This document shows positions 54,300-64,000 of a stretch of 64,000 nucleotides of DNA, piece by piece. The translations under genes were made by a program, and so were the position numbers. The DNA comes from Prosthecomicrobium sp. N25 (GTDB taxonomy: Bacteria > Pseudomonadota > Alphaproteobacteria > Rhizobiales > Ancalomicrobiaceae): contig NZ_JBBCAT010000001.1 in assembly GCF_037203705.1 (NCBI RefSeq), positions 2,267,418 to 2,331,417 on the forward strand. The letters are read 5' to 3'. Within the stretch, counting starts at the first letter, position 1, and each line of letters starts with the position of its first letter. Under the pieces are notes generated by a model. That model did not search any database. It was given only the letters and a program-made list of their open reading frames with translations, and was not told where the DNA came from.

Positions 54300-55151
54300 A
54301 TGCCGGATTTCTCGATCGTCGACGCCCATGTCCACCTCTACGATCCGGCCCGGCTCTCCTATCCGTGGATGGCTTCCGTCCCGGCCATCGACCGCCGCAT
54401 GCTGCCGGCCGACTACGACGCCGCCCGCGCACCCGTCGAGGTCGACCGCATGGTCTTCGTCGAGGTGGCGGTCGCCCCGGGCGCGCATCTCGACGAGGCC
54501 CGCTTCGTGCGCGACCTCGCCGAGGGCGAGACGCGGATCGCGGGCGTGGTCGCCCATGCGCCGGTCGAGAAGGGCAGGGCGGTCGAGGAGGACCTTGACG
54601 CGCTCATGGACCTCGGCCGGCTGCGCGGGATCCGCCGCCTGATCCAGGACGAGCCCGACGCCGGGATCGTCCTCGCGCCGGACTTCCTGGAGGGTGTCCG
54701 GTCGCTCGCGGCCCACGACCTGACCTTCGACCTCTGCATCCGTCACTGGCAACTCCCGGAGGCGATCGAGCTCGTCCGCCGCTGCCCGGAGGTGCGCTTC
54801 GTCCTCGACCACATCGCCAAGCCCGGCATCGCGGAGGGCCTGCGGGAGCCCTGGGCCGCGCAGATCGCCGAACTCGCCCGCCTGCCCAACGTGGTCTGCA
54901 AGGTCTCCGGCGTGATCACCGAGGCCGGCCCGGCCTGGACCGTCGCGAGCCTCAGGCCCTACGTCGAGCACGTGATCGAGTGCTTCGGTTTCGCCCGCTG
55001 TCTCTACGGCAGCGACTGGCCGGTCAGCGAGCTGTCGCACCGCTACGTCCAGTGGGTCGAGGCCCTGGACGCCATCCTGGCCGGGACTCCGGAAGCCGAC
55101 CTGCGCCGCTTCTGGCGCGAGACGGCGATCCGCACCTACGGATTGACCTGA
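54300..55151 (+). CDS. Amidohydrolase-2 family TIM-barrel hydrolase (COG3618)
   Basis: 283 aa. The HxH motif (IVDAHVHLYDP) at the N-terminus, His in CIRHWQLPE, FVLDHIAKP and the final Asp in YGSDWPVSE are those of PF04909 lactonases and decarboxylases, such as L-fuconolactonase and 2-pyrone-4,6-dicarboxylate hydrolase. It probably opens a sugar or aromatic-derived lactone. It is divergent from the MhqO-like gene, with about 160 bases between. Confidence 0.88.
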   Translation: MPDFSIVDAHVHLYDPARLSYPWMASVPAIDRRMLPADYDAARAPVEVDRMVFVEVAVAPGAHLDEARFVRDLAEGETRIAGVVAHAPVEKGRAVEEDLDALMDLGRLRGIRRLIQDEPDAGIVLAPDFLEGVRSLAAHDLTFDLCIRHWQLPEAIELVRRCPEVRFVLDHIAKPGIAEGLREPWAAQIAELARLPNVVCKVSGVITEAGPAWTVASLRPYVEHVIECFGFARCLYGSDWPVSELSHRYVQWVEALDAILAGTPEADLRRFWRETAIRTYGLT

Positions 55152-55241
55152 CCCCTCACGGGCATGTCATCGCGCTTCAAGAGAGTTCATGTGCTCGGCG
55201 CGACCGGCCGTGAGACGATGGCTCGGTCAGGGAGCCGACCC

Positions 55242-55784
55242 ATGTCCATCGAAACCGAACTCGCGGCGCTGGTCGCGAAGGCGCAGGCGGGCGATCGCAC
55301 CGCCTACGAGAGCCTGCTGAAGAGGCTCGCCGCCGATCTGCGCGGCCACGTCCGCCGTCTCCTCTCCCGTGCCGGCCCCGGCCAGGCCGCGGACGCGGAG
55401 GACGTCTTGCAGGAGATCCTCATCGCGGTGCACACGCGCCTGCACACCTACGATCCGTCGCGCCCGGCATCGGCCTGGGTCCACGCCATCGCCCGCCACA
55501 AGGTGATCGATCACCTGCGCGCCGGCGCCCGTTCCCGCGGCGCGGTTCCGCTCGAGGCCATCGAGGAGGTCGTCGCTGCCCCGGCGGGCGCCCCCGGGGC
55601 CGACTTCGACGCCGCCCGGGTGCTGGCGGCCCTGCCGGGGCCCCTGCGGGCGCCCTTCGCCGCGGTCAAGCTCGAAGGGCACTCCATCGCCGAGGCCGCC
55701 GCCGCTCACGGCATGACCGAGACGGCCCTGAAGGTCGCCATCCACCGCGGCATGCGCCGCCTTTCGGCGATCTTCGCCGGATGA
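55242..55784 (+). CDS. ECF-type RNA polymerase sigma factor
   Basis: 180 aa from ATG 55242 with GGGAG upstream. Region 2 contains AEDVLQEILIAVHTRLHTYDPSRPASAWVHAIARHKVIDHLR, and region 4 the helix-turn-helix EGHSIAEAAAAHGMTETALKVAIHRGMRRL. It directs transcription of a stress regulon. The next gene is a NrsF-type anti-sigma factor, the usual partner in alphaproteobacteria such as Caulobacter SigF, which answers to metals or oxidative stress. Confidence 0.93.
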   Translation: MSIETELAALVAKAQAGDRTAYESLLKRLAADLRGHVRRLLSRAGPGQAADAEDVLQEILIAVHTRLHTYDPSRPASAWVHAIARHKVIDHLRAGARSRGAVPLEAIEEVVAAPAGAPGADFDAARVLAALPGPLRAPFAAVKLEGHSIAEAAAAHGMTETALKVAIHRGMRRLSAIFAG

Positions 55785-55860
55785 GACGCCCCCGCTCCGC
55801 CGGCCCCGGTCATGGCGGCCATTTTAATGCCGTCTCGAAGCCCTCAAGCGAGATCCCAGC

Positions 55861-56502
55861 GTGCGCACCGAAGACCTGATCTCGACCCTCGCCGCCGCCC
55901 ACGGGCCGGTCGACCGGCACCGCACCCGCCGCCTGGTGCTCGGTGCCGCGCTGGTCTCCTTCGCGGTCGCGGGCGTCGCGGTCGTGCTGCGTCTCGGTGC
56001 CCGGCCCGACCTCATGCAGATCCTGGCCGAGCCGCGCGCCGCCGCCAAGCTTATCTTCGCCGTCGGCGCGGTCCTCGCCGCCCTCTGGTCCGTGCTGCGT
56101 TTGTCGCGGCCCGGCGCCGAGCTCTCCGAGACCGCCGCCGTCCTGGCGCTTCCCTTCGCTTTCGTGCTGAGCCTCGCCGCCCTGGAACTCTCCTGGAGCC
56201 CGCCCGAGGCCTGGCCGGCGCTCGTCTTCGGCGCGAGCTGGAGCTACTGCCTCACCTCGATCCCGCTCTACGCCGTCCTGCCCTTTGCCCTCCTCGTGCT
56301 GACGCTGCGCGAGGCCGCGCCCACGGACCTGCGCGGCGCCGGCTTCGCCACCGGCGTTCTCGCCGGCAGCCTCGCCACGCTCGCCTACGAACTGCACTGC
56401 ACCGAGGACGCCATGCCCTTCGTGGCGGCCTGGTACGCCGGGACGATCGTCGCCATCGGGGTCCTCGGCGCGCTAGTCGTGCCCCGCGTCGTGCGCTGGT
56501 GA
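55861..56502 (+). CDS. nrsF: NrsF-family membrane anti-sigma factor (DUF1109)
   Basis: 213 aa from GTG 55861. A short cytosolic N-terminus (RTEDLISTLAAAHGPVDR) is the sigma-binding part. Six transmembrane helices follow. The late conserved segment ELHCTEDAMPFVAAWY includes the Cys and acidic residues conserved in the family and thought to sense the signal. It holds the preceding ECF sigma factor at the membrane until stress. It lies 76 bases downstream in the same direction, so it is probably co-transcribed. Confidence 0.9.
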   Translation: MRTEDLISTLAAAHGPVDRHRTRRLVLGAALVSFAVAGVAVVLRLGARPDLMQILAEPRAAAKLIFAVGAVLAALWSVLRLSRPGAELSETAAVLALPFAFVLSLAALELSWSPPEAWPALVFGASWSYCLTSIPLYAVLPFALLVLTLREAAPTDLRGAGFATGVLAGSLATLAYELHCTEDAMPFVAAWYAGTIVAIGVLGALVVPRVVRW

Positions 56503-56624
56503 GCCCTCGCTGTCGCCGAAGCGCCACCTGATGACGGACCCGGCACAGTCCCCATGCCCTCCGTCGCACTAGGCTCGACGCTCGACAACCATGAGGGCCG
56601 CCCCGGCCCCGAGGAGGAGCCGTC

Positions 56625-58172
56625 ATGACCGACATGCCCGAAGCCGGTGCCCGCGAGGGCCGCCGCGGACGCGAGGCTCGCCGCGCCGCCCGTTCGGCCC
56701 GGTCCGGCGTGTCGGTGCCCTACATCACCCGCAACCTGCCGCTGACCGAAGTCCTCTCCGAGGAGGGGCTCGCCCTCATCGAGCACAATGCCGAGACCCT
56801 GATGGAGGAGATCGGCCTCGAGTTCCGCGACTATCCCGCCGCGCTCGAGCGCTTCCGCCAGGCCGGCTGCGACGTCCGCGGCGAACGCGTGCATTTTCCC
56901 CGCGGCCTCGCCCGCAGCCTGATCCGCACCGCGCCGCAGGACTACGTCCAGCACGCCCGCAACCCCGAGCGCAGCGTCCACATCGGCGGCAAGGACACCG
57001 TCTTCGCCCCGGTCTACGGCTCGCCTTTCGTGCACGACCTCGACCAGGGCCGCCGCTACGGCACCATCGAGGACTTCCGCAACTTCGTGAAGCTCGCCTA
57101 CCAGAGCCCCTTCATGCACCATTCGGGCGGCACGGTGTGCGAGCCCGTCGACCTGCCGGTGAACAAGCGCCACCTGGACATGGTCTACGCGCATATGCGC
57201 TATTCCGATAAGCCGTTCATGGGCTCGGTCACGCATCCGGAGCGGGCGAAGGACACGGTCGCGATGGCCGAGATCTTGTTCGGCGCGGAGTTCCTCCAGT
57301 CGAACACGGTGGTCACCTCGCTCATCAACGCCAATTCGCCGCTCGTCTGGGACGCCACCATGCTGGGCTCGGCCGAGGCCTACGCCCGCGCCAACCAGGC
57401 CTGCATCATCACCCCCTTCATCCTGTCAGGCGCCATGAGCCCGGTGACGGTCGCCGGCACGCTGACGCAGGTCCTCGCCGAGGTGCTCGCCGGCGTCAGC
57501 TTCACCCAGCTCGTCCGCCCGGGCGCGCCGGTCATCTTCGGCACCTTCGTGTCGACCCTCTCCATGCAGTCCGGCGCCCCCACCTTCGGCACCCCCGAGG
57601 CCAGCCTCGCGATCTACGGCGCCGCCCAGCTCGCCCGCCGCATGAAGCTTCCCTTCCGCACCGGCGGCTCCCTCTGCGCCTCCAAGGTCCCCGACGCCCA
57701 GGCCGCCTACGAGAGCGCCCAGACCCTGATTCCGACCATCCACGCGGGCACCAATTTCGTGCTCCACGCCGCCGGCTGGATGGAGGGCGGCCTTGCCTCG
57801 TCCTACGAGAAGTTCGTCATGGACTGCGACCAGCTCGGCATGATGCACGTGCTGGCCAAGGGCATCGACCTCTCGGACAACGGCCAGGCGCTCGCGGCCT
57901 TCCGCGAGGTCCCCCCCGGCGGCCACTTCCTCGGCTGCGCCCACACCCAGGCGAACTTCGAGACCGCCTTCTACCGCTCCGGCATCGCCGACAACAATTC
58001 GGTCGAGCAGTGGATGGCCGAGGGCAGCCAGGACGCCGCCCAGCGCGCCAACAAGATCTGGAAGAAGATGCTCGCCGACTACGAGGCCCCGCCGCTCGAC
58101 CCGGGCATCGACGAGGCCCTGCAGGCCTTCATGGCGAAGAAGAAGGCGAGCATGCCCGACGCGACGCACTGA
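56625..58172 (+). CDS. Trimethylamine-methyltransferase (MttB) family protein without pyrrolysine
   Basis: 515 aa, the usual size, read straight through with no in-frame amber codon, so it is one of the non-pyrrolysine MttB homologues. Known members demethylate glycine betaine, proline betaine or carnitine, passing the methyl to a corrinoid protein. Family segments include VFAPVYGSPFV, FMGSVTHPERA, NANSPLVWD and HAAGWMEGGLASSYEKFVMD. A GAGGAGGAG Shine-Dalgarno is present. No corrinoid protein or reductive activase is adjacent. The convergent MFS transporter lies 10 bases beyond its stop. Confidence 0.9.
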   Translation: MTDMPEAGAREGRRGREARRAARSARSGVSVPYITRNLPLTEVLSEEGLALIEHNAETLMEEIGLEFRDYPAALERFRQAGCDVRGERVHFPRGLARSLIRTAPQDYVQHARNPERSVHIGGKDTVFAPVYGSPFVHDLDQGRRYGTIEDFRNFVKLAYQSPFMHHSGGTVCEPVDLPVNKRHLDMVYAHMRYSDKPFMGSVTHPERAKDTVAMAEILFGAEFLQSNTVVTSLINANSPLVWDATMLGSAEAYARANQACIITPFILSGAMSPVTVAGTLTQVLAEVLAGVSFTQLVRPGAPVIFGTFVSTLSMQSGAPTFGTPEASLAIYGAAQLARRMKLPFRTGGSLCASKVPDAQAAYESAQTLIPTIHAGTNFVLHAAGWMEGGLASSYEKFVMDCDQLGMMHVLAKGIDLSDNGQALAAFREVPPGGHFLGCAHTQANFETAFYRSGIADNNSVEQWMAEGSQDAAQRANKIWKKMLADYEAPPLDPGIDEALQAFMAKKKASMPDATH

Positions 58173-58182
58173 CGGGCGTCGC

Positions 58183-59406
58183 TCAGGCGGTGGCGAGCCG
58201 CCCGGGCCGCCCGCGCGTCAGGATGAAGGCGGCGATGGCCACGTTGGCGAGGTTCCAGCCGATCCCGTTCAGGAACGCCGCCGCGTAGCTGCCGGTGAGG
58301 TCGTAGATCGCCCCCGACAGCCAGCCGCCGAAGGCCATGCCGACCAGCGTCGCCATCAGGACGAGGCCGACCCGCGACCCGGCTTCGCCGGCCGGGAAAT
58401 ACTCCCGCACGATGATGGCGTAGCTCGGCACGATGCCGCCCTGGAAGAGCCCGAACACCGCCGACACCACGTAGAGCGACGTGAGCCCGTCCGAGAAGAG
58501 GTAGAGCACGAGGGCGACGCCCTGCATGACCGAGCCGATCATCAGGGTCGCCACCCCGCCGATCCTGTCCGCGACGAAACCCGAGGCGATCCGGCTGACG
58601 ATCCCCAGCCCGAGCATCAGCGACAGCATCTCCGCCCCGCGCGCCATCCCGTAGCCGAGGTCGACGCAGTAGGCGACGATGTGCACCTGCGGCATCGACA
58701 TCGCCACGCAGCAGGCGAGCCCGGCGGCGACGAGCAAGGCCTGCATCTGCCCGGCCGAGAGCCCCAGCGCCGAGAGGCGCCCCGCGGCCGAGAGCGCGCC
58801 GGTCGGCGCCGGCTGTTCGGGCGGCTTCGGCCGCAGCAGGAGCGCCAGCGGCAGCATGGTGGCAAGGCAGAAGAGCCCGATGCCGATCTGCGTCGACCGC
58901 CAGCCCGAACCCGCCATGAAATGCTGGATGACCGGAGGCCAGAAGGTGCCCGCCAGGTAGTTGCCCGAGGCGCAGAGCGCGACCGCGAGGCCGCGCCGCG
59001 CACGGAAGAACATCGACACGTCCGCGAGCAGCGGCCCGAACGTCGCCGAACTGCCGAATCCGATCAGGAGGCCCTGGATCGCCGCGAACTGCCACAGCGT
59101 CCCGGCGAAGCCCGACAGCACGTAGCCGGTCGCCAGGCTGACGATGCCGCCCATGACCGGGCGGACGATCCCGTAGCGGTCGATCAGCCGCCCCATCAGC
59201 ACGCCGCCGATGGCGAAGCCCGCCATGGTCATGGTGTAGGGGAAGGAGGCGGCCCCACGCGCGACGCCGAACTCGGCCTGGACCGCCGGCAACACCAGGA
59301 CGACCGACCACATCCCGACCCCGCCGATCGTCGACAGAACGAGCGCGACCGCCAGCCTGAACCAGGCATAGCTGTCGTCGAAGCCGGCGGCCTGGGTGCG
59401 GAACAT
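58183..59406 (-). CDS. Major facilitator superfamily transporter
   Basis: 407 aa from ATG 59406 with about 12 predicted helices in two halves. The loop 2-3 motif reads GGVLMGRLIDRYGIVRP and the equivalent loop in the second half is IASGFVADRIGG. The overall layout resembles the oxalate/formate antiporter and monocarboxylate branch, but substrate cannot be fixed. Its position next to the MttB-like gene suggests uptake of a methylated amine or organic acid. Divergent from the MgtC/DUF4010 gene. Confidence 0.87.
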   Translation of the reverse strand: MFRTQAAGFDDSYAWFRLAVALVLSTIGGVGMWSVVLVLPAVQAEFGVARGAASFPYTMTMAGFAIGGVLMGRLIDRYGIVRPVMGGIVSLATGYVLSGFAGTLWQFAAIQGLLIGFGSSATFGPLLADVSMFFRARRGLAVALCASGNYLAGTFWPPVIQHFMAGSGWRSTQIGIGLFCLATMLPLALLLRPKPPEQPAPTGALSAAGRLSALGLSAGQMQALLVAAGLACCVAMSMPQVHIVAYCVDLGYGMARGAEMLSLMLGLGIVSRIASGFVADRIGGVATLMIGSVMQGVALVLYLFSDGLTSLYVVSAVFGLFQGGIVPSYAIIVREYFPAGEAGSRVGLVLMATLVGMAFGGWLSGAIYDLTGSYAAAFLNGIGWNLANVAIAAFILTRGRPGRLATA

Positions 59407-59534
59407 GGTTGGACTCTCCGGGCGCACCGCCCTCGCCGGTGCTTCCTCCCTTGATGACAGGCGTCGGCACGCGCCACAAGCACCCGGCACATCCCTGACT
59501 TGACCGCTCCGCCGGGACCTTGTCCGTTCGGCCG

Positions 59535-60818
59535 ATGCCCGACCTCGTCCTTCCCGACCTGTTCGTCCGACTGTCCCTCGCGCTCGCCATCGGTTTCTTG
59601 GTCGGCGTCGAGCGCGGCTGGAAGGATCGCGCCGAGGTCGAAGGCGGACGCACCGCGGGCCTGCGCACCTTCTCGCTGGTCGGCCTCTCCGGCGGGCTCG
59701 CCGGGGCCCTCCACAGCGTCGGCCTCGGCCCCGCCGCGATCCTGGTCCTGGGCGGCGGCGCGATCGGCGCGGTGCTGCTGTTCAAGTGGCGCGAAAGCGC
59801 GGCGGACGGATCCCATTCGGTGACCACGCCGGTCGCCGCCGTGGTCGTGTTCGGCCTCGGCGTCCTTGCCGTGCTGGGCGACATGAGGGCCGCCGCTGCC
59901 GCCGGCGTCGCCACGGCCGCGCTCCTGGCCCTGAAGCCGGTCCTGCACGGCTGGCTGCGCCGGCTGACCTGGACGGAACTCCGCGCGAGCCTCGTCCTCC
60001 TCGCCATGACGGTCATCGTCCTGCCGATCCTGCCGGACCGCACGCTGGATCCCTGGAACGCGCTCAACCCGCACGACGTCTGGGCCATGACGGTGCTGAT
60101 CGCCGCGCTGTCCTTCGCGGGCTACATCGCCGTCAAGCTGGCGGGCGAATCACGCGGGATCCTGTTCGCCGGCGCGGCCGGCGGCCTCGTCTCCTCGACC
60201 GTCGTGACCCTCGACAACGGCCGCCGCGCCGCGGAGGCGCCCGCCCTGGCCGCGCTTCTCGCGTCCGGCACGGCGGCGGCCGGCGCGGTCTCGGTCTTCA
60301 AGGTACTCTCCATCGCGCTGCTGCTCGCGCCCGGACTGGCGCCGATGCTCGGACCGGCGCTCGGCGGCGCCGGAGCGGCCTTCCTGGCCGGCGCCGCCGT
60401 CCTCTACCGCCGCAGCGCCGCGCCCGCGCCCGCGCAGGCCGACCGGAACGGCTTCGCCAACCCGTTCGAGCCCCTAGCCGCCTTCCGGTTCGGCCTCTTG
60501 CTCGCCGGCGTGCTGGCCGTCTCCAAGATCCTCGCCGACAACGCCGGCCCGGCCGGATACCTCGCCTTCGCGGCCCTGTCCGGCTTCGCCGACATCGACG
60601 CCGTGGTGCTCTCGGCCGGCCGGATGGCGGGGACGTCCCTGACGATGGATACCGCCGCCGCCGCGATCCTCTGCGCGGTCGGGGCCAATATCGTGATGAA
60701 GACCGTCTATGCCTTCTGGATCGGGGGCAGGGGCTACGGCCGCCTGATCCTCGCCGTTTCGCTGGCTGCGGCCGGGCTCGGCGCGGTCCTGTTCCGGGTC
60801 TTCGCCCCGGTCCTGTGA
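59535..60818 (+). CDS. MgtC/SapB-DUF4010 membrane protein
   Basis: 427 aa from ATG 59535 (TTG 59520 also in frame). The N-terminal MgtC-like part has LSLALAIGFLVGVERGWKDR and GLRTFSLVGLSGGLAG. The C-terminal DUF4010 part has repeated helices with GLVSSTVVTLDNGRRA and SGFADIDAVVLSAGRM. About 12 transmembrane helices in total. The family is linked to Mg2+ limitation and to membrane potential in some members, but this fusion type is not characterised. Confidence 0.88.
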   Translation: MPDLVLPDLFVRLSLALAIGFLVGVERGWKDRAEVEGGRTAGLRTFSLVGLSGGLAGALHSVGLGPAAILVLGGGAIGAVLLFKWRESAADGSHSVTTPVAAVVVFGLGVLAVLGDMRAAAAAGVATAALLALKPVLHGWLRRLTWTELRASLVLLAMTVIVLPILPDRTLDPWNALNPHDVWAMTVLIAALSFAGYIAVKLAGESRGILFAGAAGGLVSSTVVTLDNGRRAAEAPALAALLASGTAAAGAVSVFKVLSIALLLAPGLAPMLGPALGGAGAAFLAGAAVLYRRSAAPAPAQADRNGFANPFEPLAAFRFGLLLAGVLAVSKILADNAGPAGYLAFAALSGFADIDAVVLSAGRMAGTSLTMDTAAAAILCAVGANIVMKTVYAFWIGGRGYGRLILAVSLAAAGLGAVLFRVFAPVL

Positions 60819-60927
60819 GTGCTGCGATACACCGCGCCATTGCGTCCTTCGGCCAAGTTGCGGGACGGCGGCGAAGCGCCTAGAACCCTTGCGCTTTCCG
60901 GACAGAAGCGAGCGGGGCAGGCCAGAC

Positions 60928-62943
<2,016 letters not shown>

Positions 62944-63082
62944 TCGGCAGCCGGCGCGCGCCCGTCGGAGGGCGCGCGCGACTAGGCCGTGCGTTTTGGT
63001 ACCCTGCTACTGCCAAGCTTTACACCCGTACCCGCGTCGCCGATCTTCGGGCCCGTCGTCCAACCTTGGCCGGGAGGGATCC

Positions 63083-63274
63083 GTGACCGATCGCGCCATC
63101 GCTTCGAAGCCGCTCGACGTGCTGGTCGGGATGAGCGTCGGGCTCGAGCCCACGCCGCAGGATGCGGAGGCCGTCGCGGTTCTCGTCCGCCTCGGCCTCG
63201 CGGCCCGCGAAGGGTCCGGCCGGCCGCCGACCATCACCACCAAGGGCCGGGCCTGGGCCGAGGCCTTCCAGTGA
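63083..63274 (+). CDS. Small hypothetical protein, 63 aa
   Basis: 63 aa from GTG 63083 with GGGAGG at 63071-63077. The sequence looks like a small helix-rich domain (DVLVGMSVGLEPTPQDAEAVAVLVRLGLAAREG), with a TITTKGRAWAE ending of the kind seen in winged-helix tails. I do not recognise a named family. It is about 140 bases after pccA. Confidence 0.6.
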   Translation: MTDRAIASKPLDVLVGMSVGLEPTPQDAEAVAVLVRLGLAAREGSGRPPTITTKGRAWAEAFQ

Positions 63275-63293
63275 CGTCGTCCCCCGCCGCCGT

Positions 63294-63758
63294 TCAGTCC
63301 GGATCGCGCGACATCAGCGCGCCTGCCGCCAGCCCGATCGCCAGCGCGCCGTAGACGAGCCCGATCGAGCGGGGTGGCAGGACCGTCTCCCAGCCCGGTG
63401 TGACCCGCCGCGGCACGACGCCGTAGTCGACCACCGCCGCCACCAGTGCCATCAGCGCCGCGTCCCGCAGGTCCGTGCCGACGCTCCGCGGAGGCCGCGC
63501 GCCGCGCCAGGCCTCGAAGATCGCCGCCCAGAACATCCCCGAGCCGAAATGCGTCGCCGCGCCGACCCCCGTATGGGCGAGGTCGGCCTCCCGGATCCGT
63601 CCCGCGCCGTCGCCGTTGAGCCAGTGGCTGGTCGAATTGGTCGGCTGCAGGGCGCCGGCCCCCTCGGAGCGGGCGAGCTGGGCCGCGGCGGCGGCACTGG
63701 TGAGGCTTGCGAGCGTTCCGGTGACCGCCGTCCTGAGACCGAGATCGACGAGGTTCAT
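63294..63758 (-). CDS. Hypothetical membrane protein, 154 aa
   Basis: 154 aa with hydrophobic stretches near residues 8-30, 68-85, 100-116 and 128-148. Polar loops contain NSTSHWLNGDG and HFGSGMFWAAIFEAWRG. It is similar in feel to YagU-type inner-membrane proteins with SHW and HFG motifs, but the match is uncertain. It ends 20 bases from the convergent small gene. Confidence 0.7.
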   Translation of the reverse strand: MNLVDLGLRTAVTGTLASLTSAAAAAQLARSEGAGALQPTNSTSHWLNGDGAGRIREADLAHTGVGAATHFGSGMFWAAIFEAWRGARPPRSVGTDLRDAALMALVAAVVDYGVVPRRVTPGWETVLPPRSIGLVYGALAIGLAAGALMSRDPD

Positions 63759-63873
63759 GGGGCGCGTCCTCCGTGGTGTCGGCCCGTGAACGTCCCGCCT
63801 CCCTCGCGGTTCCGCAACGAACCTTTCCGGCCCCCTCATGCGTTGTTCCTGTCGAGCGGTCGGGAGGGCGGAC

Positions 63874-64000
63874 ATGCGCAGCGTGGCGAAGGTGATGGCC
63901 GCCGGCCTGATCGGGCTCGGGGCGGCGGTCTGGACGGTGGAGCCGGCCGGCGCGCAGTCCGTGGTGCGCCGCCTGGGGCAGGACCTCGGCCTCGTGCCGC
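63874..64000 (+). CDS. Exported protein, N-terminal fragment cut by window edge
   Basis: 42 codons are visible, starting at ATG 63874 after a GGGAGGGCGG Shine-Dalgarno. They form a signal peptide (MRSVAKVMAAGLIGLGAAV ... EPAGAQ) and the first mature residues SVVRRLGQDLG. The product cannot be identified from this fragment. Confidence 0.6.
   Translation, partial: MRSVAKVMAAGLIGLGAAVWTVEPAGAQSVVRRLGQDLGLVP

Noticed and set aside
56625-58172. Pyrrolysine-containing trimethylamine methyltransferase
   Set aside because: The frame is open from start to stop with no internal TAG, so it belongs to the non-pyrrolysine subgroup.

Overview
The window is a 64 kb piece of a high-GC chromosome from an alphaproteobacterium, most likely a member of the Hyphomicrobiales (Rhizobiales). 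The main evidence is the gene order pcm, tolC, popZ, valS at 16.6-22.6 kb, a NrsF-type anti-sigma factor, a PopZ protein, and many GTG and TTG starts with good Shine-Dalgarno sequences. I see no rRNA, CRISPR array, insertion sequence or prophage. The only RNA gene I can support is tRNA-Cys(GCA).

Layout. 0-9.3 kb: start of an Rrf2 regulator, LOG-family protein, amidohydrolase, cytochrome P450 with a sarcosine-oxidase-like flavoprotein, a chemoreceptor, tRNA-Cys, and a dCMP-deaminase-like protein. 9.5-16.4 kb: a co-directional catabolic block of ABC importer (binding protein, ATPase, permease), FAD oxidoreductase, class III CoA-transferase, enoyl-CoA hydratase and LysR regulator; its substrate is unknown. 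16.6-24.9 kb: pcm, tolC, popZ, valS, a CPA2 antiporter and a TfoX-like protein. 25-29.6 kb: a diguanylate cyclase, a DEAD-box helicase, an alpha/beta hydrolase and small envelope proteins. 29.57-30.86 kb: an AT-rich insert holding one unrecognised membrane/coiled-coil gene, split by a G8 run and sitting directly behind parE. 31-42 kb: parE, a mini heme-copper-oxidase-like membrane protein, a phospholipase D, TerC, an acyltransferase, PhoX, and YbhN-like and YbhP-like proteins.

42.3-51.2 kb, the most distinctive part: nine minus-strand genes, several joined by 4-base start/stop overlaps. They encode two related diheme c-type cytochromes, a GMC flavoprotein with a cysteine motif, a gluconate-2-dehydrogenase subunit-3-like protein, a monoheme cytochrome c, a caa3-type oxidase (subunit II fused to cytochrome c; subunit I fused to subunit III) and two small unknown proteins. 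Together they look like a complete periplasmic chain from an organic substrate to oxygen encoded in one operon.

51.4-64 kb: an AI-2E family transporter whose best start looks like ATA, an MhqD/MhqO-like pair, a COG3618 amidohydrolase, an ECF sigma/NrsF pair, a non-pyrrolysine MttB homologue beside an MFS transporter, an MgtC/DUF4010 membrane protein, a propionyl-CoA carboxylase alpha-type biotin carboxylase, and small hypothetical proteins. All functions are read from sequence motifs and family knowledge; no database search was run.
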